The notes: a model not told the origin generated them from the sequence alone. A stretch of DNA of 64,000 nt from Aurelia coerulea (GCA_039566865.1 CM076943.1:33178663-33242662); one strand, 5' to 3'. Counted from the first letter of the stretch, positions 44,446 to 56,737 are shown. Numbers and translations are program-made.

Positions 44446-46377
44446 TTGAGGTATAATATTAGAAATTGGGAAACAATTACCTCAGATCCAGAAATTCTTT
44501 CATATGTGTCAGGAGTTCAAATTGATTTTATAGAAATGCCTCATTCAGGCTCCAGTTTCACTGAAGCAATTTTTAATAAAACTCAAAGTAAGCAGATTGA
44601 TGCACAAATTGAATTAATGCTTGCTAAGGGTATAATCAAAAAATTTGAAAAAAGTGAACCAGAATATATTTCTAAAATTTTCACCAGACCAAAAAGTGAT
44701 GGCTCACTTCGATTGATTCTTAATCTAAAAAATCTAAATCAGTATGTTAGTTACCATCATTTTAAAATGGATACACTAGCTACAGTTATGAACCTCATGG
44801 AACAGGGTTGTTATATGGCATCTATTGATTTAAAAGATGCATATTACACTGTCAGTGTTGATAAGCAATATCAAAAATTTTTGAAATTCAAAAAGAATAA
44901 CCAATTATTTACCTTTTCCTGTGTTCTTAATGGTTTATCAAGTGCGCCCAGAATTTTCACAAAATTGTTGAAGCCTCCCCTAGCAGAATTGAGAAAGAGA
45001 GGTTTTATCAGCTCTCCATATATTGATGAATTTGATACTAAAATTTTCGACGAATATTGATGATATATATTTGCAAGGCTCCAATTTTGATGGATGCTTC
45101 CAAAATATCCTTGAGACAGTGAAGATGATGGACAAATTAGGTTTTGTTACACATCCTGATAAGTCACAGTTGCTACCAAAACAAGAAATTGTGTTTCTTG
45201 GTTTTCATCTGAATTAAAAAATATGACACTTAAACTAACAAATGAAAAAGCATTAAAACTGTTACAGGCATGTAGAGATCTATTGACAAGGAAAACCCCA
45301 AAGATAACGGAGGTTGCCAGAGTACTTGGCTTGATGGTTTCTAGTTTCCCAGGAATGCAATATGGACCACTATTTTATAGATCTCTAGAACATGATAAGA
45401 TATTGGCTCTCAAAAATTCTAAAGGAAACTATGAAACTTCTATGATTTTATCAGATTTAGCAATTGTTGATATAGAATGGTGGATAAACAATGTCACCTC
45501 TTCATCTATTAATATTTCTTGCAATAAGATTGGTGCTACACTGTATACAGATGCTTCCAAAACAGGTTGGGGAGCTGTATTACATGACAGAAAAACCTTT
45601 GGAGGTTAGAATGAAATTGAAAAAGAGCAACATATAAACTATCTGGAACTGAAAGCAGTTTATTTTGGATTAAAGGTTCCTTGTGAAAAATGCAAACATA
45701 AGCATGTCAGGCTCATGATTGACAACACCACTGCAGTCCATAATATTAACAACATGGGTTCTATTAAATCAAAGATTTGTAATGATTTAGTAAAAGATCT
45801 TTGGAACTGGGCAATTCAAAAAGGAATTTGGTTATCAGCTGCCCATATACCTGGTAAACAGAATATAATAGCTGATGCTGAACCTACAAGGAAGGTTTCA
45901 TCAGCAGAGTGGATGTTAAATAGGAAGAAATCTTTGCAAGTTATAAAACATCTAAAAGTTGACCCAAAAATTGATTTATTTGCCTCCAGGCTGAATTGTC
46001 AAATTTCAAAATATGTATCATATAAACCAGACCCAGAAGCCTTTGCAATAGATGCTTTCTCATTAGATTGGAGTTTATTTGATTTCCATGCTTTTCCCCC
46101 TTTCAGTCTGATAAACAAAGTGATGCAAAAGATCATAAAAGAAGAAGCAACTGGGATTGTCATAGTACCAGATTGGCCAACTCAAGTTTGGTACCCAAAA
46201 TTCATGTCTCTTCTGCTTACGCGGCCAGTGATGCTGTATCATTCCAAAGGATTGCTGGAAATGCCAGGGAGGCAGGAGATTTATCCATTTCAAAAGAAAT
46301 TGAACCTGATGGCGGGATTTTTGTCAGGGAACAAAAGATTGCAAACAATTTATCAAATGAAGCAACAGAAATCATAA
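44446..46377 (+). pseudogene. DIRS reverse transcriptase and RNase H (broken)
   Basis: RT: KSDGSLRLILNLKNLNQYVS, MASIDLKDAYYTVSVDKQYQ, FSCVLNGLSSAPRIFTKLLK. The catalytic YIDD box lies at a damaged spot. YID occurs at about 45019, followed by about 35 extra bases, then IDDIYLQG in the next frame near 45055. The frame ends at FLGFHLN plus a stop near 45217 and resumes. RNase H: LYTDASKTGWGAVLHD, a stop near 45609, then MIDNTTAVHNINNMG and AAHIPGKQNIIADAEPTR, and the conserved DLFASRLNCQISKYVSYKPD block of DIRS/Ty3-type elements. Not functional as it stands. Confidence 0.75.
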
Positions 46378-47279
46378 TGGCATCTTGGAGACCAGGTACA
46401 TTAAAACAATACAATGTTTATGTAAAGAAATTTAAAGAATTTTGCAAGAAGCATAGACTTGATTCAAGCAAAGTGTCTTGTTATGATGGTATTGAATTTC
46501 TAACCGATTTATTTAAACAGGGGTTAGGATATAGTGCCATCAATACTGCTAGATCTGCATTATCTGAAATAATAGATGTATCAGATAAGCAAACATTTGG
46601 AGAAGATCGTTTAGTAAAGCGATTCATGAAAGGGGTTTTTGAATCCAGACCTGCGTTACCAAAATACACTGATGTATGGGATATTTCACGTGTTTTAACA
46701 TACCTAGATTCCCAAGGTATTACAACACAACTTAATTTGAAGACACTTACCTTACGACTAGTCATGCTCTTGTGTATTTTAACAGGACAACGTTGTCAGA
46801 CGATTCATGCAATAGAACTTGGTGGAATATCATTTGGAGACACATGCAGAATTGTGATACCTTCGTTACTCAAACAATCTAGATCTGGACACCATTTGAA
46901 ACCAATGGAATTCAAGCCTTACAGTCATAATGACAAACTGTGTGTTGTTGAAAATATGAAACAATATATTAAAGTGACTAAGAATATAAGGAAAAAAGAA
47001 GAAAAACTATTTATCAGCTATCAAAAGCCACACAAAGCAGTTTCAAAATCAACAGTGTCTAGATGGTGCAAACAGATCATGTCTGATGCAGGCATTAACG
47101 TGAAAAGATTTGGACCTCATAGTATTAGAGCTGCATCTACATCATCAGCAAGAAACAAGGGCGTGCCATTAGCCACTATTATGACAGCTGTAGGGTGGAG
47201 TAATGCTGCAACATTTAAAAAATTCTACTCCAAAAACGTTGAAGAAACATTAAATTATTCTGAGATGATGTTAACATAA
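46173..47279 (+). CDS. DIRS tyrosine recombinase
   Basis: An intact frame of up to 368 codons overlapping the RNase H frame by about 200 bp, as is usual in DIRS elements. The true start is uncertain. The SAM-like N-terminal domain has ASWRPGTLKQYNVYVKKFKE and GLGYSAINTARSALSEII. The catalytic domain has the first arginine in CILTGQRCQTIH (residue about 207), HSIR (H about 316, R about 319), a tryptophan in AVGWSNAATF, and the tyrosine nucleophile in KKFYSKN (about 352). All R-H-R-W/H-Y positions are present. The enzyme would join the circular cDNA to the genome. It is the only undamaged frame of this element. Confidence 0.85.
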   Translation: MANSSLVPKIHVSSAYAASDAVSFQRIAGNAREAGDLSISKEIEPDGGIFVREQKIANNLSNEATEIIMASWRPGTLKQYNVYVKKFKEFCKKHRLDSSKVSCYDGIEFLTDLFKQGLGYSAINTARSALSEIIDVSDKQTFGEDRLVKRFMKGVFESRPALPKYTDVWDISRVLTYLDSQGITTQLNLKTLTLRLVMLLCILTGQRCQTIHAIELGGISFGDTCRIVIPSLLKQSRSGHHLKPMEFKPYSHNDKLCVVENMKQYIKVTKNIRKKEEKLFISYQKPHKAVSKSTVSRWCKQIMSDAGINVKRFGPHSIRAASTSSARNKGVPLATIMTAVGWSNAATFKKFYSKNVEETLNYSEMMLT

Positions 47280-47811
47280 TTTAAAATTATGTTGTATCCA
47301 AAGAAATTTGCGTTTTCAAATATAAACATATTGAATATTGTGTTTTGTCCAACGAAATGTTTTTTTTTAGATATATAAACATATATGGCATGAAAATATG
47401 TTATAAAATGACAGAGTAGCTTTCCTGTCTTTGAAGTCTCATGTAATTACTGGTGACCTAATTGGAGATGACCTAGAATTGGAAAATTAAACGAGCACTT
47501 ACCGAAGGGAAGTGTGAAGTTTGATTGAAATTCTGCATCATCTTCAATGGAGGAGCAAGGAATTACATGCCCTCCCATATTATGACCTCACCCAAGCTAC
47601 TATTTAACTTCATAGTAATTCGCTAATTGGATAATAAATATGCCTTGTTGGATTATCAGGAAAGCTACCCTGCTTTGAAGACTGACCTTGACGCGCATGC
47701 ACCGCATATCTCATGTAATTCCTTGCTCCTACATTGAAGATGACGCAGAATTTCAATCAAACTTCACACTTCCCTTCGGTAAGTGCTCGTTTAATTTTCC
47801 AATTTTATGAC

Positions 47812-48245
47812 ATTTTGAAACTCTTTCTTAAAACATTTCTTTCATCTGCTGGCAGCGCAATTGAGGTCACATCGTCGTTTTTGATCGAGAAGCGTGATAT
47901 GTTGGGTTGGGGCATGGCCGTCGGAGGCGCGTGGAAGACGTGCAAAAAGGGGTGTCTGGAGCGAACGATCGCGCGAAGACCAGAAGACGCAGAGCTTAGT
48001 GCCAATAAAAACATGTGTGAAATTTTTCGTTCTATATGTGTGCAAAAAAGTTTTAGTTTTTGCGGAAGTATATTTTCGTCGCGAGGAAAAAACGAGGATG
48101 TGGTTTTTTCCACAGCAAACCCCTCCTTCCGCCATCATCACCAGATGACGCCATAGAAATAGAGCGCTCTGATTAGCTAGTTAACCAATATGGCGTCATA
48201 TGTAAACAAACCAAAGAGTCAATTGTTACAAAATCTGCCCTTGCC
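47812..48245 (+). repeat. 460-bp dispersed repeat, copy 2
   Basis: Inverted relative to 31740-32200 and highly similar along the whole length. It contains the frame at 47917-48156 corresponding to the 80-codon frame of copy 1. The frame is open, but differences between copies are mostly replacements. It starts right after the DIRS right end. Confidence 0.7.
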
Positions 48246-48249
48246 ATAA

Positions 48250-48500
48250 GAAACCACTTGTAAGAAACTAAACTCTTAGATCGCCACAAAATTAAGAAAC
48301 CTTAGTACTGGGAAAACATAACTTAGAAAATGTTTGATTTGATAAAGGAAATCTTTGGGATTTGTTCACTTTATTTTCTTTTGTTCCCCGTATCATATGA
48401 CTGACAAGGTACTTGAGTATGTAAAGTCTGAACATTATTGGAAAGACTAAAAAACGCCCAAATTCTTTAGTTTCTTTCAAAAATACGTGTACTGTATGTG
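48250..48500. repeat. Foldback 'TAAGAAACT' repeat, copy 3
   Basis: Starts GTAAGAAACTAAACTCTTAG and ends GCCCAAATTCTTTAGTTTCT. The internal phrases AAACCT.AGTACTGGGAAAACATAA and GGTACTTGAGTA match 1-533. Confidence 0.65.
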
Positions 48501-49490
48501 AATGGTCCTCAATGAATTACTTTATGACAAATAAAAAACAATCTACAGCACAAGAATTTTTCCTATGATGATTTGGCCAAAAGTAAGATACGTACCCTAC
48601 CAAGAAGCCCAGAGCCAAGTTTATAGTCAAAAATCTAATTGACAATGTTAGCATTTCTTTCATCCTCTTTCTGATGCGAATGTCAAATTTGAATGTTTTT
48701 GCTTATTTGACTTCACTGATTTAAAATGTTTGAAAATATCAAGAAGTTTCAAAACAATCGGAAAAATTTGATTTGTTCTATTGACCTTTGTGTCAGTTGT
48801 TGATCACCTCTGTGTGTTACTACTCTATATAAATCAAACACTCCCGGTGTAAAGATGTTGGTGTACATTTCTTTCAAAAAACACAAATTTGTCTCAATTC
48901 TAGTTACATAATAGCAAGACTAGGACGGACTACAAAAAATAGGACAATACACTAATTTTCATATTAGAACATCAGAAACTGCTTTTAGAAACTCTGGTAT
49001 CCTCTCGCAACAAAAATAAACCATACAGAGGGGATCAGAGGTCAATTTGAAGTAAAAAACATTTTCAACTGTGGTTATTGAATTGCAAAATATAAGTGCA
49101 TTGCTAACCCAAGCAATGCTAAAGAGGATAATTTTTTAATGAAACTTAATTTAATGAAAATTGGGAAACTCTGCAAGAAAATTTCTCAAAAAGAGTTTGC
49201 CCAAATTTAAGAAACCTAGCTGCAAAGTTCAGTGCCAAGTTTCTTATAAAAAGAATGAGTGTGGAGGTGTGCAGGCGATATTTCTGAAAGAATTAATAGA
49301 TAAATGACAGCTTAAAGAATGAAGGAATGAATGAATGAAGGAATGGTACATGGCTGGAGGCAGTAAATCCAAGCTTTTGTGAATTTGTTAATGTTATACG
49401 AGGAATCAGTGCTCCGTGGTAGCATGAAAACTTTGGAAATATTGACAAAAATTCCCAATCGAAAATTTGTATTCTCGCTACCTAAGAACA
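48501..49490. other. Intron spacer with a repeat fragment
   Basis: A fragment of the 'TAAGAAACT' family lies at about 49130-49255 (CCAAATTTAAGAAACCTAG, AGTTTCTTATAAAAAG). Near 49317-49345 is a short GAATGAATGAATGAAGG run. No gene. Confidence 0.45.
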
Positions 49491-49918
49491 AAATTGTTCC
49501 ACCTTCCAAACACCAGTCGGAAATTGTCCAGGTCCCCCCCCCCCCCACGTGACTAGTTGTTTTGGCGCCGTTTTATGAAGATGTCAATTGCACTTTCGTC
49601 ATAAAATTGTTTTGAAGACAAGAATAGCAAGAGTTGAAAGTTGAGGCAATGAGGCGAAGGATTTAGTGATTAATTAATAGGATACTTGTTTGTTTGCATT
49701 CACTAAACAAATGGAATGAGGATTGATAAAGCATTTATGGGAACCCTCGGTAAGTTTTGATTTGCATTCTTTGTAAAACAAACCACAAACTTTGTCTTCA
49801 TTCCTTGACCAAACTAGGCCAACGCGACCAAGGATTTTGAAATCGATTTCATGCTGTTCTTGAAAGTCCAGTTTTACTCTTTATCTGCTCGATATTTGCT
49901 GCTTTCCAAGTGTCTATT

Positions 49919-51583
49919 CAGTGGCGGACTGGCCCACCGGGATACCGGGAAATTTCCCGGTGGGCCCTTGTCAAGACAATAGCCACTTTTTGTCTTGGGC
50001 CTTTTCGACATAAATGCTTGCGGGCGGACAACAGTAAAAAAGAATTTGCAATTTTAACTGATATCTTATCACTTTTCAAGCCCATCTAAGTAGAATATGC
50101 TTGAAATTTTTCAGCTCGCTTCGCTCGCACTTCAAGACGTCTGTATTCCTGGCTACTGTCGGCCACTTTGTGCAACTTTGTATGCCAGTGGCGAGGCGCA
50201 GCCATGGATGGGGATGGGGCCATTTGCCACCCCGTACTTCTGTCAAAAGATGATCCTCGAGATTCTTTCAAAAACGAGAAGAAATTGGTTATAGGTAGGG
50301 AAGGGTAGAAATCTATCCGAAAAATACTGGAGAATGGTTGAGGGCATTGGGAGAGTCGCTCTAAGCCAAAGTAAAGGTACGCCTTTTACAAAATTTTCCC
50401 AGATAAACTATGATAAATTATGACAAACCATGATCGCATTGAAATAAGAAAATTAGACAATAGAAAATTCAGTTTCCTCAAAAAATTTACTGGGGATGCT
50501 AATTTGAAAAACAATTGTTACGAAATGATCAAATTCTATTTTAGCACCGCTAACATTAGATTGCGAGAAGTGTTCTAAGCCAAAGTAAAGGGCGTATCCT
50601 CTGAACATTTTCTCCCCCAGACCCCCTCATTTCAATACCCTACCACTTAATTTGTCATGGCTGTTGTATGCTTTGTTTAGGCTCTCATTACATCCGCACA
50701 TGAAAACATTTTCTTGGAAGTTAAACGAAGTGGTACTTTAAATGTTCAGCTCGTTTCGTTTACTTCTTGCTTTTTAGCTGTGCCATCATCAGACGAGAAT
50801 TTGATAAAAACTATAATTTGTTTTAAAGCTGCCACGAAAGTCTCCGTCACTTAATTCACTTTTTCCGAAACATCTCATTTCACTTGACTGCTTGAAGGCT
50901 CACCCCATATCCAATTATGGGTGGATTTTTTGAAAATGATTGTGCTCAGCGGCATTGTAAAGAAAAGGGTAATTGTAAATTGTAAAATTGTAAATTGTAC
51001 ACTTAACCATTTTCCTAGAACGAGGCCCAGGCCCTCGTTTCACTTGATTTGCCCAAAGTTGCCTCCTTTTGAGGTAAAAATCTGGCTACACCACTAGAAA
51101 CACTACGAAGTAACTTTTCAAACATGCTAGCTAGTTTACAAATATAATTTGAACTTCTACAAATGTGGGGCCCCTACCCGGGGGGGTCACTACCATATGT
51201 ACCAGTACGGGATGTGCCATTTTTTGGGGTACCTTTTTTCAGGCTGAGAATAAATTTTAGGGTGTCATTTTTGGTAAAATCACAAATGAACATAAACTTT
51301 GGGGTGTCATTTTGGAAAAAAACGCTTTAGGGTATTGAATTTGATCTAATTTCAGATACTTGGTTAGAATTTAGAATTTAGAATTTTGGTCACAATTTTA
51401 GGGTATCTATTTTGAATGGCCCGTAAATTTTGGGGTATGATTTTTGAAAAATATAAATTTTAGGGTAGGATTTTACAATTCAAAATGGCACACCCCCGTC
51501 ATCCGCCTATTGAAGTTACCCCCCCCCGGGGGCCCCTAACAGCTAATTTCCCGGTAACGAATTGATGCCCCAGTCCGCCCCTG
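49919..51583. mobile_element. hAT-like element with 8-bp target duplication
   Basis: The left tip CAGTGGCGGACTGGCCCACC, with CGGGAAATT further in, pairs with the right tip AATTTCCCGGTAACG..CCCAGTCCGCCCCTG. TGTCTATT is repeated at 49911-49918 and 51584-51591. CAG..CTG tips with an 8-bp duplication are typical of hAT. It contains no transposase frame, so it is non-autonomous. A second MITE is nested inside at 51172-51535. Confidence 0.88.
51172..51535. mobile_element. G/C-tipped MITE nested in the hAT-like element
   Basis: Left GGGGCCCCTACCCGGGGGGG pairs with right ACCCCCCCCCGGGGGCCCC. The interior repeats TTTAGGGT(A/G)T phrases spaced by about 40 bp. Structurally like 13775-14067 and 57453-57746, although the interiors differ. 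Confidence 0.65.
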
Positions 51584-51905
51584 TGTCTATTCTATGTTTA
51601 GACCGCAAAAACGCTTGCATCAATTTCAAACCACTGTAGTTTCATAAATATTTGGAATATCAGAAAAGTTCGCAAGGAAAATGTGCTCCAAGGCTTGGTC
51701 AAGAAAAAATATTTTCAAAATTTTGTAACAGATTTTACACCGGGCTTTTTTAGAGGGATGGGGTAAAAACCAGCCAAAAGGGGCGGTTCCTGTCATGTGA
51801 CCACATATTCTCCAACAGAATTGGCTTTCAAGGTGTGAACATTTTTAGGGTGTGTCTGGCCGTCAGCCAATCAAAGAAATGGAGCCTTTGCTGTGTGTGT
51901 GTATC

Positions 51906-52477
51906 TAAAGTACAACCAAAAAGTATGCAGAGAGGCATGGTTTTTGGCCATAGTACTACAATTATATTGCAAAATTCTCCATGCTAGGTATTATTTGAAA
52001 CGGATTTAAGAGCGGAACTTGAATCTTTCAAGCGTTATGAAATTTTTGTTGACTTTGGGGCTCAGTCACTTCGGAATTATTTGAAGTTTTTTGTTTATCT
52101 TGCAAGACAAATTTGGTATCTTATGAAACTGTGATGCCTTCAGATTATGAATCTGCAAGCAGAATACGGTAACAGTTGTTCCTTATGAAACAGTGACATC
52201 CAGAATTGGCCCTAGTCGATGTTATTTCTGCCCAATTTTATTTAAAAAGTATAGGAGCAAAATCCTCAGGAGACGGTCAAACCAGTTGCTTTATGCAAAA
52301 TCCAACTTCATTTTACTGATTGCGAATGCGTGCACTTTTGAATGATGTAAAGGAGGTTGGCAAACATTTTGAGGCAAAAACTTCCTAAAATTCGTAACCA
52401 ACATAATACAACGCTTGCAAGAATCAAGGTCCGCTCTTTTGAATGATGTGTAGTTTGCGTTATTTTGGAAAATAATT
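51906..52477. other. Intron spacer, nothing recognised
   Basis: Short frames only. No repeat partner seen. Confidence 0.35.
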
Positions 52478-53261
52478 GCTGCGAAGTGCGCATGCGCAAG
52501 CAGTCATTTAGACGGGTTCGATTTAGGGTGGACAGTGGAGTATTTCTCAAACAACAACAACAACAGGCTGTGCAGCATCGTGCTTTTGTAACTGCGACTG
52601 GGGAAAGAAGCTGGCACACGTTTCGTAAGAAGAAGGAAAATTTCACTGATTCTGGTAAGTATTGATCGTTTTTTACACCTCATTTCATAGCAAATATGAG
52701 GGGATTTCTTTTTATCCGCTCTGTAGTTTTGACCATATTTACTACTGTTCTGCAGCCGACATGTTTCAGAAGTGGCAAGAAGATGTCTTCAACGAGGAGG
52801 GCCTAGGACAAATCGTTGCTCGCACTTTCACGAAAAAACAGCAGGAAGCATTGCTATTAGGCCTAATGATACCTGCATTTGTGTTACAAATATTTCTTTG
52901 TTTGCTTTTGCTTCTGGAGAGCCTTGGCTTCCCCAGGAGTATTTTGAATTTACCCCATGACCATTGAAAGGATCTTTTAACTATGATTTTATGCATCTGA
53001 CAGAATTTTGATTCGCATCTTGATTAAGTTTTCCCCTTCTGTTGCACAAATTTTTCTTGTGGTATATTTTTGTTGTCTACTTAGTAGTCACAATGTGTAC
53101 TTAAATTGGCCTTTGCAACCAGCCATGCGTGTGCCAGCTTTTTTATTGGTGGTCTTTTTTGTGGACCGTAAAAATGGCATTTGTCACAAAAATGTAACTA
53201 GAAAAATGGCATTCTTTTCAATTTGCTAGATGTTGGTGTTTTATAAACTCATCAAATGTAA

Positions 53262-56200
53262 ATGACATGTCTCAATGATTTTCCATGTGGTATTTGCCAC
53301 AAAAATATTTGCAATGGTCAAAAGGCCGTTTTTGCAATAAATGCAATTTCTATGTCCATATTAAATGCAATATCTCTGCTCGTGAATAAAGAGAACTTGA
53401 AAAAGAACCAGATAAAATTAATTGGTTTTGTAAGCTATGTATCCAAGATATGTTTCCATTTAGCCCATTAGGAAATGATGAATTATCAGTACTTTATGAT
53501 TTTGATCTCCCATCCTTTGTTGACTTTTCACCTTCATTTGAAACTACATCTAACCTTGTGAATTTGCCTAATCTTAGTGATTATGATATTGATGAACATA
53601 TGCCTCAGAATATTGATTCTCGCTCTTCACTCTACCTGAACTTTCTTCCTTAAACTTATCCTCTAGTGACTTTTCTGTCCTTCTCGCCAATATAAGAAGT
53701 TTATCTCTTCATCATGATGAATTAGTTTCCTTATCTGTTCACACTAATTTGAATCTTGATGTAATTGGAGTGTCTGAAATATGGCATTCTAATGACAACC
53801 CCATTTCATCTAATGTTGATATTCCTGGCTATATATAATGGTGGTGTTGGTCTGTATGTTAGAAATTCTCTCACTAAGCCAAGAATTGACTTAGATTCCT
53901 GCACAGATGATTTTGAAGCAATATGGGTGGAGATTGAAAACAAAAGGGATAAGGATTTCCTTATTTGTTGTGTTTAAGACACCCAAGTTCAAATGTTGAT
54001 AACCTCACGTCTCATTTTCAGAATCTTCTCTCTAAAGTATCTTCAAACAAACTGGTATTCATAATGGGTGATTTCAATGTTAATCTACTTGATTATGCTT
54101 CCCATACACCGACAACTGATTTTGTTAACAATTTTTTTCACACAGCCTTCTTCCTTGTATCCATCATCCTACTAGAGTATCACAACATAGAGCATCAGTT
54201 ATTGATAACGTATATACTAACGCTACCAATGCTAATATAACAAGTGGCAATATTTTAATGCAAATTACTGATCAATTTCCCCAGTTCTTGATTTTGAAAA
54301 ACACTCAGATCAGTCATAATAAATCTGAATCATTCAAATATGATTATTCTAAATTTAAGGATGACAAATTCCTGGAGGACTTTAAGTAGATTAACTTTAC
54401 TTATTTAGAAAATAGTGACATGGATGTGTGCAAAAAATTTGACAGATTTTTGAAACATCTTAGTACTTTGACCAATAAGCATGCACTAATCAAAAAGCGG
54501 AGTAGAACGGAAATTTAATTAAAAGATAAACCATGGATTAATAATATAATACAAAAGATGATGAGAATCTGAGACAGAGTTTTGCTAAAAATTAAGGAAA
54601 AATGAAACTGATGATAACTTTAAATTGTATAAAAAGTTTAGAAATGGTGTTTCCAATGAAATAAAAAAAGTAAAGAAAGTTACTTCCATACTTTTTTCTC
54701 TACTAACACTCAAAATATGAAAAAATTTTGATCAGGCATAAAGACAATCATCTCGCATAATTCTTCTACTTCTTCTTCAATTAACAAAATCAAAGACAAG
54801 GAAGGAAATGTAACATCAGAACCAGGCAAAATTTCAAATATTTTCAATGATTTTTTTGTTAATGTTGCTGATGAAATAACAAAGACAATCCCAATAACTC
54901 CTAAATCTCCTCTTGACTATTTATGTAACAGAACTTCCAATTCACTTTTCCTTACTCCAGTTACTTGGATAGAAGTTAATGACTTAATCAACATTTTAAA
55001 TCCATCTAAATCTGTAGGTCCTAACAGTATACCCATAAAAGTACTAAAAACCATTGGATCCTCAGTTTCTCCACTTCTTGCTCTTCTTGTGAATCAGTCT
55101 TTCCAGTCTGGTATTTTTCCTGATGAACTTAACATAGCTAAGGTGATAACTCTGTTTAAGAAAGGGAATCCTGAGCTGCCATCTAACTACAGGCCAATTT
55201 CTCTTCTTCCTATTTTCAGTAAGATATTTGAGAAGTTAATGTACAGGCCACTGTATAGATTCCTTGAAGTTCATAATGTTCTTTATTCTTTACAATTTGG
55301 ATTTCAAGAAAACCACTCTATTGATCATGCCCTAGTGAGTTTGACAGAAGCTGTGAGAAACACACTTGATAATAAAAGATTTGGTTGTGGTATTTTCATT
55401 GATTTACAAAAGGCTTTTGATACTGTTAATCATAAAATCTTGTTATCAAAATTGGAACACTATGGTGTGCGTGGCTGTGCCCTTGAATAGTTTAGTTCTT
55501 ATCTCTCTGACAGAAAGCAATATGTTTCTGTTAATGGAAGTAATTCTAATTTACTTTCAATCACCTGTGGTGTACCGCAAGGTTCTGTTCTGGGTCCATT
55601 ACTTTTCCTTATCTACATCAATGATTTACCAAATGCTTCTAAGAAACTTAATTTCTATCTCTTTGCTGATGATACAAACATCTACTGTGAATCCAAAGAT
55701 TTACCTAACTTGATTAAAATTGTTAACAAAGAACTTAGATCAATAAAGAAATGGCTTGATGCTAATAAATTATCATTAAATATTGATAAAACAAATTATA
55801 ATATCTTTCATTCTTCTTCTAGGAATGTTCCTTCTGATTCTACCATTAAAATAGGGAAAAATATATTAAGAGGGTCAAATTTGTTAAATTCTTAGGACTC
55901 CTCTTAGATGAGCATCTAAGCTGGAAATACCATCTTAATGAATTTTCCAAAAAATTACTCGTGGAATCTTTTTCAAAATTAGGAACTTACTTCCACTAGA
56001 TGTCTTGCTCTGCTTGTACAATGCTTTGTTTCTGTCCTTCTTACAATATGGCCTTATTGTTTGGATTCAAACGTATGCATCATACGTTGATCCAATTTTC
56101 TGAGATATTCGAACTTCGTCTTTTAACCTTTGTCTTTGACTCTGTTAATAAAACTTCACCTAGTTGCTTTAACTTCTTTCTACTCAACTCATCTGTTCAT

Positions 56201-56300
56201 CAATATTCCACTAAACAGGCCAGTCAAGGTGATCTATACTTATCTTGGTGCTAAATTCTGGAATTCATTACCTATGGAACTCCGAAATGCTCCATAGAAA
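53262..56300 (+). pseudogene. LINE ORF2 copy 2: PHD finger, endonuclease, RT (broken)
   Basis: The PHD finger is recognisable (FPCGICHKNICNGQKAVF) but frame-shifted. Endonuclease parts: FIMGDFNVNLLDYASHTP, GGVGLYVRNSLTKPRIDL. RT: NYRPISLLPIFSKIFEKLMY, GFQENHSIDHAL, FIDLQKAFDTVNH. A TAG follows CALE near 55489. [12 protein letters not shown] continues in the same region, then LFADDTNIY and [16 protein letters not shown]. Many stops and shifts occur, more than in copy 1. It shares one frame change near 55875 with copy 1. Confidence 0.82.
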
Positions 56301-56435
56301 ATATCATTCAAAAAGCAACTGAAAATTTACTTACTGAACAAGGGCAATCAATAATTCTGAATTTATTTATTTCATGAAGTTTTGAGATTATTTAAATTCA
56401 ACCATAATCAATTAAAATTATCGTGGGATAGGGGG

Positions 56436-56472
56436 GGCTCTCTCCTCGATTAATTACCTATTGAGAGAGCTC
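56436..56472 (+). other. 3' UTR stem-loop of LINE copy 2
   Basis: GGCTCTCTC pairs with GAGAGAGCTC around CGATTAATTACC, equivalent to 21859-21897. Confidence 0.55.
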
Positions 56473-56640
56473 CTCCTTTAAGTAATTCACTCCATACAAT
56501 TTATCTCATTTCTCTGTCTTTGTATATTGTATTAATTTTCCGTATCAATGTATTAATTTCTGTAATGTCTTATTTCCTTGTAGTTTAGTTATCTGCTAGT
56601 AGAGTAATTTATAAATTGTATGTTGTGAATTTAAAATATA

Positions 56641-56737
56641 TGAACTGAACTGAACTGAACTGAACTGAACTGAACTGAACTGAACTGAACTGAACTGAAC
56701 TGAACTGAACTGAACTGAACTGAACTGAACTGAACTG
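56641..56737 (+). repeat. (TGAAC)n tail of LINE copy 2
   Basis: About 19 perfect pentamers. LINE copy 1 ends in the hexamer TGAAAC instead, so the tail unit changed between copies. Confidence 0.92.

Larger units (their letters stand above)
42790..47797 (+). mobile_element. DIRS-like tyrosine-recombinase retrotransposon
   Basis: Order is gag-like region, RT, RNase H and tyrosine recombinase. Terminal structure: 42806-42853 is the inverted complement of 47437-47486 (ATTACATGAGA against TCTCATGTAAT, with CACCAG / CTGGTG). 42844-42880 is the complement of 47681-47720 (GCGGTGCATGCGCGTCAAGG). 47495-47575 is the complement of 47715-47795. Inverted termini plus an internal complementary region next to the right end are the hallmark of DIRS elements, which replicate through a circle and integrate by recombinase without target duplication. 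Several frames are broken. Confidence 0.8.
49490..51905. repeat. Dispersed 660-bp repeat, copy 2, interrupted
   Basis: Inverted copy of 29395-30060. The parts 49490-49910 and 51592-51905 are the two halves, separated by a 1.67-kb hAT-like insertion. Confidence 0.7.
53179..56737 (+). mobile_element. 5'-truncated LINE, copy 2, with target duplication
   Basis: Same family as 17500-22075. It lacks ORF1, begins just before ORF2, and ends in a TGAAC microsatellite. AATGGC at 53173-53178 is repeated at 56738-56743, and copy A of the surrounding unit has a single occurrence. The first 50 bp (ATTTGTCACAAAAATG and following) look like filler from template switching. Confidence 0.85.
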
